DNA of 64,000 bases from Coprinopsis marcescibilis (GCA_004369085.1 ML210177.1:1-64000), one strand, 5' to 3'. Numbered from the stretch's first letter, positions 1 to 11,424 are shown. Made by a program: numbers and translations. Notes: generated by a model from the sequence alone, not told the origin.

Positions 1-298
1 GTAGTCTTGGAGGGTTCTGATGGCAAAATCTCGTTTCTGATTGTGGACAAGATTCTGCAGTTGGAGTACTGTATGTAACGCCGTAAAAATGACTTGACTC
101 TGAACACTTCAAAAGGTAAGTAAGAGTAAAGAATCTGTAGCACCTGCCATGCGTCCAAACTCTTGGATGAAGTGGGATGGCTTTCGGTACTGTGGCTAAA
201 TTTGTGCATCCAACTCTTTGCAGTCTCAAGATCCGTGAAGTGTGAAGTACATGAACGCGACGACGCAAACATAGGTGCGACCGGAAGTCGCGGACAGC

Positions 299-1053
299 TT
301 ACTGCGGAGGTTGGAAGCTGCAAACAACCTGTGAGTGATCAGGTAGTACTTTGAGAATATTTGCTTACCCAGGAGGGGGTCCACCGAACCCTGGGGGAGG
401 AGGTCCACCAAAGGGGACACCAGGAGGGAAGCCAGGAGGCCTGAATCCGGGAGGTGGTCCAGGCATTCCAGGCGGTGCGAATGGAGCAGGCGGCCGGCCA
501 GCACCAGGGGGACCAGCTTTTGGTGGCTAGTTTGAGTAGACGCGCCTAGATTTGGAATGCTAAGAGCTTACCAGGAGGCATCATTCCCATACCGCGTCCT
601 GCGGGCAACCCGCGTCCAGGACCAGCAGGAAGCTAATGCGTAACCGAATCAATGCTTGGGTTTCTCTGGCGAAAAAGATGTACTTACGCCGTTCTTTGCA
701 TCCTCGTCGACGACTGGTGGTGGCCCCTCAACACTGATGCTAACAACTGTCTCTCCACGCAAGATCACCAACCCAAGAGTCCGCTTCAACTCTTGCTCGG
801 GCGCAGAGTCTTCACCAGCCTTTTTCTTGGGTCGTACTCGTCGGAACTCTTCGCAGTCTGCAAGGACCAGATTCATATGCCGGTCAAACGCCAGCATTTG
901 TCCCGTCAACGCGCGTCCATCCTGAATCGTTACTTTTAATCGCCAGTTGATCAAACTGAGCATTTTGCCGCCTTTGGATTTTGGTGGAGGCTATATCAAC
1001 GATTATCAGTGCCCGTTCTCTGCGAAATTACAGATCTTGTAACCACTAACCAT
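299..1053 (-). CDS. SMB1: Sm core protein B (SmB/SmB')
   Basis: Core subunit of the heptameric Sm ring on spliceosomal U1, U2, U4 and U5 snRNAs, acting in the nucleus. Exons on the minus strand: 1051-1053, 688-990, 572-632, 369-516, 299-317; phases close to give 177 aa. The Sm fold is in exon 2, with the Sm1 part 'FDRHMNLVLADCEEFR' and the Sm2 part 'LGLVILRGE', then 'VEGPPP' as in human SmB. The rest is a Gly/Pro/Met tail with repeated PPG units, as in other SmB proteins, though shorter than the human tail (240 aa in total). The start codon stands alone in a 3-nt exon, followed by PPPKSKGGK. The acceptor at 517-518 was chosen over the one at 527-528 because only it keeps the Pro-Gly frame. 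It is divergent from the nitronate monooxygenase gene. Confidence 0.93.
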
Positions 1054-1408
1054 GATGGGCAACGAAATATATGCTGGAGGTCGTCGATGGTCGAGGAAGA
1101 GAGAGGAATCCTCGCTTGACAAACAACCACAAACTCGAATTCTCAACGCACTCGGGGTTACAGCCACCGTTCATCCAATCCCCCACCATGTCCAGCGTTC
1201 TTTCTGCAAATCATATTCCTTGTGCCTTCCGATTCCTACTGAACCTATAGGATAAGCAACTTCCATATGATGCAAATCTCAGTCAGCAGTTGCAAATTAG
1301 TTCGGACTTTCGGACAGCCGCAACCTCTATTTAAGTTGAAGCATCCTTCCTTTGAGCTGCTGACTCCCAAGTTCTGCGCATCGGTTCACTGACGTACCGC
1401 TATCTACC
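1054..1408. promoter_or_regulatory. Divergent promoter region, SmB / nitronate monooxygenase
   Basis: A 355-bp gap between two start codons pointing away from each other, so it must hold both promoters. A TATTTAA box at 1328-1334 lies about 75 bp before the right-hand start codon and fits its promoter. No TATA-like box is evident for SmB. The assignment of the box is inference. Confidence 0.5.
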
Positions 1409-2814
1409 ATGACCTCCACAGCTATTCGTACCAGTTTCACGGATCTGATAGGTGAGTTCATTGTCCAAGCTCATTTCATCCTAAAAGTGGGGCTGAGACG
1501 GTCATTTCCGTAAATTGGCAGGTGTTCAAACGCCAATCGTTTCTGCGGCAATGGCAGGAGCAAGTGGCGGTTTGTTCGGACCCTTGAGTCAGTCTTATTG
1601 ATTGCCTGAACATCGCGTTCTTCCACACAGGTGCTTTGGCGGCGCAGGTGACGACTGCCGGTGGATTCGGATTTCTCGCGACAGGTGAGAAGGCAGGATA
1701 AGCATCGCAGACAGAGGGGCTCGATACCAAAGGCACATCCTATAACAGGTTACTCGCCCACCTCCAAACTCCGTGCAGAGTTGGACATTGCTCGAAGCGT
1801 AGTTCAGCCGAACGAGAAGGGGGTCCTGCCAATAGGAGTAGGTTTCTTGGGCTGGCTTCTGGACAAATCAGAAGCGACATCAGAAGAACAGTTGTCACTT
1901 GTCCTTGATTATCACGTTCAGGCAATCTGGCTTGCATTCGGTGATAGATTGGACCACTGGGTGGACCGTATCAGGAAGCTAAATGAAGACAAGGGTGGTC
2001 ACCGGGTCCTACTATTCATCCAAGTGGGTTCGGTCAGGGAAGCGGAATATGCAGCGAACATATTGAAAGCTGATGTCGTCGTCGCCCAAGGTCGATTTTC
2101 CTTGCGAATCTCCCAAGAAGGATATCTAAACAGTTATTTATAGGCAAAGAGGCCGGTGGTCATGGGTCTGCCCAAGGCCTTTCATTATTAACACTCCTGC
2201 CTTCGATTCTGGCAGCGCTATCTCCAAGTGGAACCCCTGTTCTCGCTGCCGGTGGGTTGGCTACTGGGAGCCATATGGCGTCTCTGTTGGCGCTTGGTGC
2301 ATCAGGCATTGTTCTTGGTACTCGATACCTCCTTGCCCCGGAAAGCCTCTATTCGGATGCTCAGCGCAAGGCACTGCTCGAAGCCGAATCGACACAATCC
2401 GTAAGGACAATGGCATTCGATGAAGCGAGGAACACGCTTGGCTGGCCAAAGGGGATTGACGGCAGGGCTTTACTAAATGGTTTGCTCATTCGCTCATTCA
2501 TTGCGTCATTGACTTCAAGTTCATATGCTCAGACACCGTCGCTGATTACAATCGCGGAGAGGATGTCCATATCTTGAGAAAAAAGTACACAGAGGCTGAG
2601 AAAGCTAGCGACACAAATCGCACTGTCACCTGGGCGGGCGCGGGTGTCGGCTTGATGACCAAAATTCAATCTGCAAAGGTCGGGATTTTGCAACGGCTGC
2701 AGTTGTCCTTATTAACATCTCCCATTATAGGATATCACCGCAGAGGTCCACCAAGAATGTCTCGACCGCCTCGATGCAGTGTCAAAGCTTGCAAGTGACG
2801 GACCTTTAGTTTAG
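1409..2814 (+). CDS. Nitronate monooxygenase (2-nitropropane dioxygenase family)
   Basis: FMN-dependent oxidase of the NMO family (PF03060), which oxidises alkyl nitronates such as propionate 3-nitronate to aldehyde or keto acid and nitrite. Exons 1409-1451, 1522-1569, 1631-1684, 1749-2090, 2144-2479, 2533-2678 and 2731-2814 give 350 aa, normal for the family. Visible family blocks are the N-terminal 'TPIVSAAMAG' TIM-barrel start, 'LAAQVTTAGGFGFLATG', the FMN phosphate-binding stretch 'EAGGHG' and 'VLAAGGLATG', and 'GTRYLLAPES'. The first five introns all fall in phase 1. Localisation is probably cytosolic, as no signal peptide is seen. The class assignment rests on these motifs; the substrate is inferred from the family. 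Confidence 0.92.
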
Positions 2815-3020
2815 TGACATCCGCTTGGCCCTACACCATACTCCTGGGCGTTCCATGCACTTTTTTCTCGAAATCCTGTCCATAGCATGCATTCATATCA
2901 CTACCTACGACCTTCTTGTCGTTTGGCCGCTCTTTGTATGACAAGTGACTCTTAATTCACTAACATAATTCTTGCTATTGTACATTCGTTAAAACAATTT
3001 GTCACTCATACTTTCTTGGT

Positions 3021-3784
3021 TTAAAGCTTGTCTGGGAAGAGGAGTCCGTAAACATTGTCTATCTCGGTCTCTGGCTTGAGGCCACCCTCTGCTTGTGCGA
3101 TGGCGAGCTGTAAATGAACCAAATTAAACACAGGACGACGACCAAAGCTCGTGTGTCGCGTACCTCCAACACATGAGTTGCATTTTCATCTTTCACGGTC
3201 CCCTGCTCTTTCTGCTTTTTCAACTTTGCTGCGACATCTGCGGGAGTCTTTCTATATGTCCCAGCATCTTCGGAAGCGAACACCGACCCGGCAAGTAGAA
3301 GTTGGATGCAAGTGCCGACTACGACTTCTTGTACGTGGGAAGTGCCCGGAGTTGCATTCAACCCGGCATCGACCGCCGCCAACATGTCGCTGGTCGATGT
3401 CAGCCTGTTCTTGAGAGACAAGCCGGATAAATTGGATTCCAGGAGGTATTGGTTTTCCGGTCCCCAGGTATGTGGTCCTTCGCCAAACCCAGCCCACTTG
3501 AAGTGGTAATCGGCGAGTTCTCTGTTGAGAAGGGCATCCAGCGTATCCGTCGTCGAGATAGCCGGGGCGTCGGGGGAGTGGCCAAGCTTCGAAAGCGCGG
3601 ATGCAAGACGCTGTCCACGGGCGGGATCTGCCTCAACGGCTTCTGTATAAGCCACGACTAGGTCTCGTAACGCAAGGTGAGTCGGGTGCTCCTTGAGCAG
3701 TTCTATGAGGCGGGGAAGTGGGTCCTCTGCCGAGAACGCTTGGTTAAAAAGCTCTTCGGCGTTGGCGAAAGCCTCGACAGACAT
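3021..3784 (-). CDS. Conserved-looking protein of unknown function
   Basis: Two exons, 3164-3784 and 3021-3107, give 235 aa with intact phase. I do not recognise a family. The protein is acidic in its first half and starts MSVEAFANAEELFNQAF, with short helical stretches rich in Ala, Leu and Glu. A run 'VVVGTCIQLLLAGSVF' near residue 165 could be a buried helix but is weak as a membrane span. A Lys-rich patch 'AAKLKKQKEQG' follows, and the protein ends 'YGLLFPDKL'. An in-frame ATG 45 nt upstream would add 15 residues; the inner start was chosen because the sequence before it looks non-coding. Codon-like composition and the clean splice junction support a real gene. Confidence 0.68.
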
Positions 3785-4730
3785 ATTTTGTGGATTGGTG
3801 AGTGGATAAGGAGAAAAGGCGAATAACAATTGAGAACTTTGGATGATGATCCAGCGCTCTGTTTTATACTATCTGATCTCGTCAATGCAGGAAAGTGGCA
3901 GTGGACCTGGCCTGCAGTCGCACCTGGTTGGACCACTGCCTGTGCTTCGTTTCATGCCATGGCGATTCCAATAAAGGTGAGCACCTCAGGGCGATACATC
4001 TTCCTTACGAGATTCTTATCATTGTCGTTGTCATTGATCATTGTCACTCCAGTATTCACGTAAGTAATCGGAGAGCAAAGCATCCCAACAGGGTGTACTT
4101 TGAGACAAGGGCCAGCAGTGTTGGTTGCTTTCTCAGCTTCAAATGAATCAACTTGATACTCTGATACTCCAACTACGCCGCCTGGATCGAAGGGAACCAC
4201 AAAGCAACCATCCCTCCTTGCCATTCCATTCTCCCGTGAAACCCAGTGGACCGAGTTTCTTGCCCCAGAGCTAAGTCATATGCCAAGCTCCCTTTTGCAC
4301 CGCCTGAGCGCCACTGCTCTGCAGCGTTGCTATGTCATTGCTTCTTTTCTTGTGGGGGTCTGTACATTGCCGTGAACATCGTCTTGTTTTCCCAGGGCGA
4401 GAGGTAGTTATAAAAGCCATGAACCACCCGCCTTTTCTCCTCAGAAAGCTGGCCTTTCCTTAACATCCGCGTCAGTCTATTATCCCGCGACTCAGGAAAG
4501 CCCACTGATGTCATATCTCACTATTATAGCTGGTGCAGGTTCCTCCCTTAACTAAAGCTCGTCTATCCATTGCGTGAGTCGATTTCGCTGATAGCTGTTG
4601 TAATTATTAATCTCTAACCCACTACGCAGCTGGCGCAAAGATTCACCCTCGTTAACACCCCAGTAATAAAGACAATGTAGGTTACTACACGCCCGCATTA
4701 TCATCAAGACTGACCTAGCGCGCACCATAG
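3785..4730. promoter_or_regulatory. Intergenic region with promoter of the secreted-protein gene
   Basis: No coding sequence is convincing here. A canonical TATAAAA lies at 4409-4415, about 315 bp before the next start codon. The long leader this implies probably contains an intron at 4574-4629, with donor GTGAGT, a CTAAC branch site near 4614 and acceptor CGCAG. A second possible leader intron runs from GTAGGT near 4678 to TAG just before the start. Promoter and introns are inferred from consensus matches only. Confidence 0.45.
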
Positions 4731-5392
4731 ATGCGTCTCAACATCCTCGTCGCTGCCTCCCTTTTGTTCACCCTCGTTTCTGGCTTGGCCATACCGTCTG
4801 ACTCGCTTTACGAGCGGGACACAGACCTTGAAGTTCGGGAAGCTCTCCTTGAGGACAACCTCGATTTGGTCACCAGGCAACCTGGGCTGAAGAGCATCAT
4901 CAATCGATTCAAGCCCAAGTACACCGTCAAGGCTGGTGGTGGAAAGCCTGCCCGTAAGCCTGTGACGGTTTTGTCTTAAGTATGCTTATGGTTAATTTTT
5001 TCTTTATAGAAACCTACAAGCGAAAGGAAGTCAAAAAAGCAGTCAAGGACGCAAACGCTGAGCGCACTCGCCTCCAAACAGCAAGCAATAGGCAAAAGAA
5101 GTTGTCCCCTCTCAAGAAGTTCAATAACAATAATCACCGCCAACCAAGGCCGGGTTCAGGAAAGAAGTCCTTACCTCGAATGAAAGGAACCGGCTTCGAG
5201 TACCCCCTTCCTAACAAGGCTCCCGGTGCCACTGGAAAAGGCCCTGCACGTGTGATCATGCAACCAAACCGCAACGGCAAACTCAAGCTCAAGGGCGTTG
5301 TGGCCCATGACCAATCGAGGACCTCCGGTGCAGGGCAGAACGATCACTTCAAAGTGAAAGGCAGAATCAATCCTTTCAAAAAGCGTAAATAG
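4731..5392 (+). CDS. Small basic secreted protein
   Basis: Exons 4731-4953 and 5010-5392 give 201 aa. Residues 1-19 form a classic signal peptide (MRLNILVAASLLFTLVSGL), so the product probably enters the secretory pathway. After an acidic stretch (about residues 25-47) the mature part is strongly basic, with many Lys/Arg and Gly/Pro and the C-terminus 'GRINPFKKRK'. A block 'GVVAHDQSRTSG' near residue 170 stands out, but I know no family for it. There are few cysteines, unlike many effectors, and no membrane anchor. The GTAAGC donor at 4954 was chosen because it alone keeps the downstream frame; reading through reaches a stop at 4977-4979. The acid-then-base layout suggests a propeptide masking a cationic mature protein, which is inference. 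Confidence 0.72.
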
Positions 5393-6031
5393 CCAGCTGA
5401 AGTGTTCTCAAGTGCAATGAATTCATTTTGTGGTGTTTGACAAGATTCTGCTGAGTTTGTGAGGGAATTGAATGCTATCACATACTTTGCTTTGGCAGGT
5501 TTGGAGAAGAGTAAATTGAAATGAGACGCTAGTTACATCCCGCCAGTTGGGCGCCTGTGCTTCCCTGGTGAGCCAGATCAGCACGAATTGATGTGGGACA
5601 CTACCTTCGGACATGGGGTTATTTGCAACACTTTTGATTGAACCATGAGTGGCTCGTCCTTGATATGGGATCTCTACGGGGACATCATGAGATCATCGAT
5701 CATCCAACACTCTCCAACTCTGAGTCTGGAGACTATGTATCCACAGCGGACAACCAGGAGGCTTGACAACTTCTTGAAGGTTCGCGAGAGCCCGTGCATC
5801 ATTGGAATGTCGACTTGACACAAGCACTTGGCCTCGAACTTCAACCCACTTTCCGCAGTGTCAAGTACAACAGATTACTACCAAAAAGAAACCCCTGATC
5901 CTTCCGCAGAAACAGCCCAAACGCTTATTCTTTGCGCGACAGTACAATATGCGGTTGACAATGTATGTAATCAATATTTTGGCGTGAATGAATCATGTCC
6001 CAAAAGTCCTCAGTCCCAAGATTGGCCCAAT
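5393..6031. other. Intergenic region with a possible small gene
   Basis: Between the secreted-protein gene and the end of pyruvate carboxylase. A two-exon reading is possible on the plus strand: ATG near 5645, a 45-nt intron from GTTCGC near 5782 to AAG near 5826, then an open frame to 6073 that would overlap the carboxylase terminal exon on the other strand. It includes the plausible peptide 'AQTLILCATVQYAVDN'. No family is recognised and the splice sites are weak, so this may be chance or decay. Confidence 0.25.
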
Positions 6032-9000
6032 TTAATGGACGATTTCCACAACCAAGTCGCCTTGGTTAATTGAGTCGCCTTACCAGATGTTGTTAATGTC
6101 CGATTCTCGAGTTATGCGATCGGCTTTAGCTCACCTTCGTGTACAACAACTCGCTTGACATGGCCCGAGACTGGAGCCGTTACAGCGGATTCCATCTAAG
6201 AAAGAAGCTTTGAGTATATTTAGAAAAGGCAAGGCACCTTGCTAACTCACTTTCATGGCGCTCAGCACTTTTTATGCACGAAAACGATCAGCTGATGATA
6301 TGACACAGAATCCATGAGAACGTACCGCAAACTGGGTCTCCCTTCTTAATCTCTTGTCCGTCCTTCACGCGCACTTCCACTACTACTCCCGACATTGGGG
6401 CTCCAACTGAGCCAGGGTCATTGGTAGCCTTCTCCCGCGAAACCGTTTCGACGGCGGAGTTTTTATCCTCGACTGCAACAGCTCGAACCTTGATCCAGGG
6501 TGAGTATTAAGCTTTCAAAATCCGAAATGTAGTAATTCACCTCTCCGTTGACTTCGAACCAAACATCACGCTGAGCTCGACCCTCAACCACGGGACCGAC
6601 AGCCATAAGGCGGATAATGAGGGTCTTTCCTTTCTCGATCTCGATATGCATTTCCTCGCCGACATCCGGACGTCCCAAGAAATAACGAGTGGGAATGACG
6701 CTAGCATATCTGGTGAGTTTGGTGCAAAAGTAGAGATTATGATTCTTACCTCAAGTCACCGTACTTATCAATGAAGCTCTGGTACTCTTCGAAAACCTGT
6801 CAAGTATTATGAATTGGCTTCTGTGATAAAGTGTAAAAATAAATACCTTCGGGTACATCACATAGGAGGTCACATCGCTGTCAGTGATGTGCTTGCCGAA
6901 ACGACTTCGCAGCTCTTGCTTGATCTTCTTGAAGTCGAGAGGAGCCATGGTTGTACCGGGGCGTCCGTCGATTCGTGGCTTATTTCGGATAATCTTGGTC
7001 CGCAAAGGCTCTGGGAATCCGCCCACAGGCTGTCCGAGGTAGCCTTGGAAGAACTCGACGACCGAAGAAGGGAAATCGAGTTGGTCTGCTCGTTCCAAGA
7101 CATCGTTCTTTGAGAAGTCGTTGGAAGTCATCCATTGCGCGAAGTCACCGACAACTTTGGATGACGGAGTAACCTTGATGATATTTCCGCACTGAAATCG
7201 GATTTCAGCATTAATTGTCGAGAAGAATGGAAAGAGGACTCACGAGGTCATTGGCCTCAATGTACTTCTGCTTGATGACTGAGTACAATGTTAGTTCAAG
7301 AAATCAATAATCAAGAGAAACCCGTACCGTTCCACTGTTCGCCGAGACCGAGTTGAGCAGCTTGGAACTGTTGACAGGTCAGAGACGAATTGCAGCAACA
7401 CAACGGACGTGCGAACCATGAGGTTAGTGTATTGACCACCGGGCATCTCGTGATCGAAGACACTGGAATCTGAAGCGCGAACATTTGCTTCAAAACAGCT
7501 GTAGAGGAGGCGAACTTGACTCCAGTAGTTGTTGAGGGCTTGGATGTCATCATAGCGAATACCAGTTCCAAGAGCGGTTTGCTCCAATGCCATGCAAACA
7601 GCACCCATGGAAGGCTGAGAGGTCAGGCCAGACATGCCTATCCGAGTCAGGGTTTATACCTGGCGGTCAATTTAAGTTAAAACACATACTGTCGATGGCA
7701 ACGTCAATGACATCTGCACCGGCGGCAGCAGCAGCGAGCATGCTTGCAGTAGCAATTCCGGCAGTGTCGTGAGAGTGAACATGAATGGGGAGGTCGGGGT
7801 GGGCCTGTCGAATGGCACCGACGAGCCTGTTGGGAAAATTGGCATCTTTGAGATGACCTTGTACACATAAAACTCACAGTTTCGCAGCCTCTGGTTTCAA
7901 GAGACCCGCCATATCTTTGATGCCAAGGACGTGGATACCCTCCTTGACTAGTTGATCAACGAAGTCGAGGTAATACTGGAGGGTGTACTTGATTTCTTTC
8001 TTGCTGGCGACATCGCCGCTGTAGCAAACCACAGCTTCGACGACACCTCCGGCCTTCTTGGCAGCGTCGATACCAAGTCTCATCTGTGAAAATAATATTA
8101 GCTCATCGTTCGGAATATAGGTGTGTTGCCATACATTTTCTGTTAAACGGGCAATCAGTACACATATCCAGACGCAGTTACAGAGATTCACAGACCGAAA
8201 TAGTTAAGGGAATCGAAAACACGGAATATATCAAGACCATTTTCTACGGCCTTCTTGGAGAAGTCATAGATGGCATTGTCTCTGCAAACGCTCGCTCAGC
8301 TTCATCTCGACTACTGTGAGGCTAATACTTACGGGTAGCTGGTATAGCCGACACCGTTGGCACCTCGAACAAGAGCTTGCAGTGGAATGTTGGGGACGAG
8401 CTTGCGGAGTGTGCGCTATAAGAAGGATGTCAGATATGGCTCCCTCCTTATGTGTACCGACGCACCAAGCGCTCCCATGGATCTTCGTACAAGAACCGCA
8501 TTGCCACATCGAAGGTTGCACCACCCCAGCATTCAAGACTGTAAGCGTTGGCAAGAGCCCAGCTCGTCTCCTTCGCAATGTTGACCATATCTTGAGTTCG
8601 CAAGCGGGTAGCAAGCAAAGACTGGTGTGCATCACGCCAGGTGGTATCCATGATGAGGGTGCCAGGGTATTCTCGGACGGCCTTTGCGAAAGCTTCAGGG
8701 CCGTGCTCGACGATGATGTTACGCCATCCAACAGTGCAGGGAACAGACGTGTCCAGGGGTGGACCGTCGGGATCTTCTCGATTGGGCAACTTGGGAATCG
8801 CAATCTCCGTTTTGAGACCAGGTTCTCCAACCTGTCCCTTGATGGAGCTGCCGTTGACCGCGAGGTCTCCGAGATACGCCAGAAGTTTCTGAGCCCGGTT
8901 CTGGCTCTGGACAAGCTTAAAGAGGTCCTGGGTATCATCGATGAACTGAAAAGCATATTAGCACTCCAAGTAATTTCGAGGCGTTCGTTGATCTAACTCA

Positions 9001-10909
9001 CAGTAGTCCAGGTCTTTCCTTGGATGAAGGTATCATGTGTAAGGAGGCGGAACAAGAAGGGGATATTGGTCTACTCGGACGAGTTGAACGTCATCGATCT
9101 TCCTTAGATATGGAACGAAGACGCGAACGTACCTTCACACCACGAATACGGAACTCGACAAGAGCTCGAAGCATCTTTCGGCGAGCAACTTCGTACGTGG
9201 TGCCACTGACGGTGCACTTGACAAGCAAACTGTCGTAATGAGGCTATAACGCGAATTCAGTGAGATACTTGGATGAAGATGGGTCGATATTCACAGTGAT
9301 TTGGGCACCAGCGAAACCAGAACTGGCATCCAGTCGGACACCATTGCCACCCGCACTACGGTATACTTCAATCTTGCCGGTGTCGGGTTGGAAGCCAGTG
9401 GCGGCGTCTTCAGTGGTGATGCGACATTGGATGGCGAATCCCCGCTTGGTAATGGCATCTTGGGTCAGACCAAGTTGAGGAAGGGTAGCTCCGGCGGCGA
9501 TTTGGATTTGCGCTGCGACGATATCGATCCCAGTGATCTCCTCTATAAATTGCAGAAAACCCTGGTTAGCTGGAGCCATGCTTTTTAAGAAAACAGCTGA
9601 CCAGTGATGGTGTGTTCAACCTGAATACGGGGGTTAATTTCGATGAAATAATGCCTGCCCATCTGATCGACCAAGAATTCGGCGGTTCCAGCGTTGCGAT
9701 AATTGACGCTCTTGGCCAAAATAATGGCATCACGCAAGATAGCCTGTCGGACTTCCTCTGGGAGGTGGGTAGCAGGAGCGACTTCGACGACTTTCTGGTG
9801 CCTTCGTTGGACGGAGCAATCGCGTTCAAACAAATGGATGGTGTTTCCAGCAGCATCGGCAAGCAGTTGGACTTCAATGTGACGAGGGCGTTCCAAGAAG
9901 CGCTCAATGAACACAGTTCCATCTCCGAAAGCCGCCTTGGCTTCACTAACTGCTCGTTCGAAAGCGGACTTGAAATCAGATTGTTCACGAACAACACGCA
10001 TTCCACGGCCTCCGCCACCCATGGCAGCCTTGATAATAACTGCTCAGGTGGTCAGCTCAGCTGACACGAGCTTGGGTCTAATTTCGCGGCTGACCTGGGA
10101 AACCATATTCCTTGATGAATTCTTCTCCATCCTGGTAGCTATCAACGGGTCCTGGAGTACCGGGTACAACTGGAACCCCAACCCGCATGGCTATTCCAGA
10201 AGACTGTCAATTAAATCGGAAAAGGATACATGATAACGATGACGCACCCAGTTGTCGTGCCTTGGTCTTGTCGCCGAGTTCATCGATGACCTCGGGAGAC
10301 GGTCCGACGAAAGCAATGCCAGCTTGTTCAACCTTGCGCGCGAATTGAGCATTTTCGGACAGGAAACCATATCTACAAAGAGGTCAGATGCGAATATTGC
10401 CAAGGAAGAGTGCATACCCTGGATGGATCATGTCCACCCCATGTTCAAGGGCGACGCGGATGATTTCGTCCTGGGCAAGATACGCGCCAACTGGGGTTAG
10501 ACCCTTTCCGACTTGATATGCTTCGTCCGACTATTGAAGTGGCGTCCGATGAGAAAGATAAGAGAGGAACGGAGCAACCGAAGACCTACCTTTTGACGGT
10601 GAGCAGAGAGACGATCCTCGTAGGAGTAGATAGCGACGGTGTGCATAGCCAGCTCGTGGGCCGTCCTGAAGACTCGGATCGCGATTTCCTGTAGATCGAG
10701 AATAATCGTTCAGCTAGGAGATGTACAAAGGACTATAATTATCGACGTACTCCTCGATTGGCGACCAGAATCTTTGTTAAAGGGCCTCCGTGCCCTGCAG
10801 CCTTTCTCCTCATCGTCTGGATGGAGTGGACTGGAGTGCCCGGGGCGCTGGGCGACGCCGCGAACATGGCTGAGAGCCTCGGTGGGTGCAGCGTTGTCTG
10901 CGAAGCCAT
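6032..10909 (-). CDS. PYC: Pyruvate carboxylase
   Basis: Biotin enzyme that carboxylates pyruvate to oxaloacetate with ATP and bicarbonate, feeding the TCA cycle and gluconeogenesis; cytosolic in yeasts. Twenty-five exons close in phase to 1199 aa (human and yeast about 1178). Visible parts: biotin carboxylase/ATP-grasp with '[10 protein letters not shown]' near residue 204, 'ERPRHIEVQ' and 'SVQRRHQK'; carboxyltransferase with '[18 protein letters not shown]' near 586 and '[12 protein letters not shown]'; PYC-specific C-terminal region; biotinyl domain with 'SAMKM', biotin-bearing lysine at about 1164. Three exons are very small: 5 nt (8135-8139), 14-residue-scale exons at 7244-7278 and 7328-7367, and 17 nt (6251-6267), the last ending with the biotinyl-lysine codon. 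The terminal exon (6032-6078) uses an unusual AAG acceptor but restores the expected '[12 protein letters not shown]' end. Confidence 0.97.
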
Positions 10910-10943
10910 GGTGGTAGTTGGGGAGAGAGAGTTGGTCGGGGAA

Positions 10944-10969
10944 GAAAGTATCGGACTATAGATACTTTC
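10944..10969. promoter_or_regulatory. Hairpin in the pyruvate carboxylase leader
   Basis: A perfect 9-bp inverted repeat, GAAAGTATC at 10944-10952 and GATACTTTC at 10961-10969, separated by 8 nt, lies 35 nt before the start codon. If transcribed it would form a stem-loop in the mRNA leader; as DNA it could be a dimer binding site. Function is unknown. Confidence 0.4.
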
Positions 10970-11012
10970 GGGATTAATTGCCGGAATTCACCTGATAAGA
11001 TAATGCAAAAAA

Positions 11013-11030
11013 TGATCGATATATCGATCA
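11013..11030. promoter_or_regulatory. Perfect 18-bp palindrome upstream of pyruvate carboxylase
   Basis: TGATCGATATATCGATCA reads the same on both strands and lies about 104 bp before the carboxylase start. Such a site could bind a symmetric regulator dimer, and it has a TATA-like centre. No factor is known to me for it. Confidence 0.4.
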
Positions 11031-11424
11031 GTTGACTTGACTCCAGTACTTTAGAAATCGGACAACTGCGATTCGAAGCACGTTCGACTGTCATTTATAC
11101 TCTGTCCTATCTGAAGTAACCATGCATAGCGTTATCAAAAGTAGCTTAGCATCAGGTGTTAGGGGTACATACATTATTCGTGATCACTAAGGTTGCCTTA
11201 CCCATTTGATCCTCTTCTCCATTCCCGAGCTCTAAGAAACTCTAGGGGCACAATATGGGGTATAGCCTGCGAACATTTCATGTGATTATTCGCATATGTC
11301 TATAAATCCAAGGTACACGGAGCGGGATCTTCTATGCAGCCACCAGCTAGAAGACGCCTGGTCCCATTCCAGTCTATGTATTCCGCCCACCACATCTCAG
11401 CCATCGTCGGAGAACACCGCGGGT

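Noticed and set aside
517..526. Acceptor at 527-528 for SmB exon 4
   Set aside because: It gives a frame without the Pro-Gly repeats; the acceptor at 517-518 restores the repeats and the final phase.
8264..8996. Long open frames on both strands over pyruvate carboxylase (8264-8956 minus, other frame; 8316-8996 plus)
   Set aside because: They overlap exons whose correct frame encodes the carboxyltransferase domain; the other frames give no recognisable protein.
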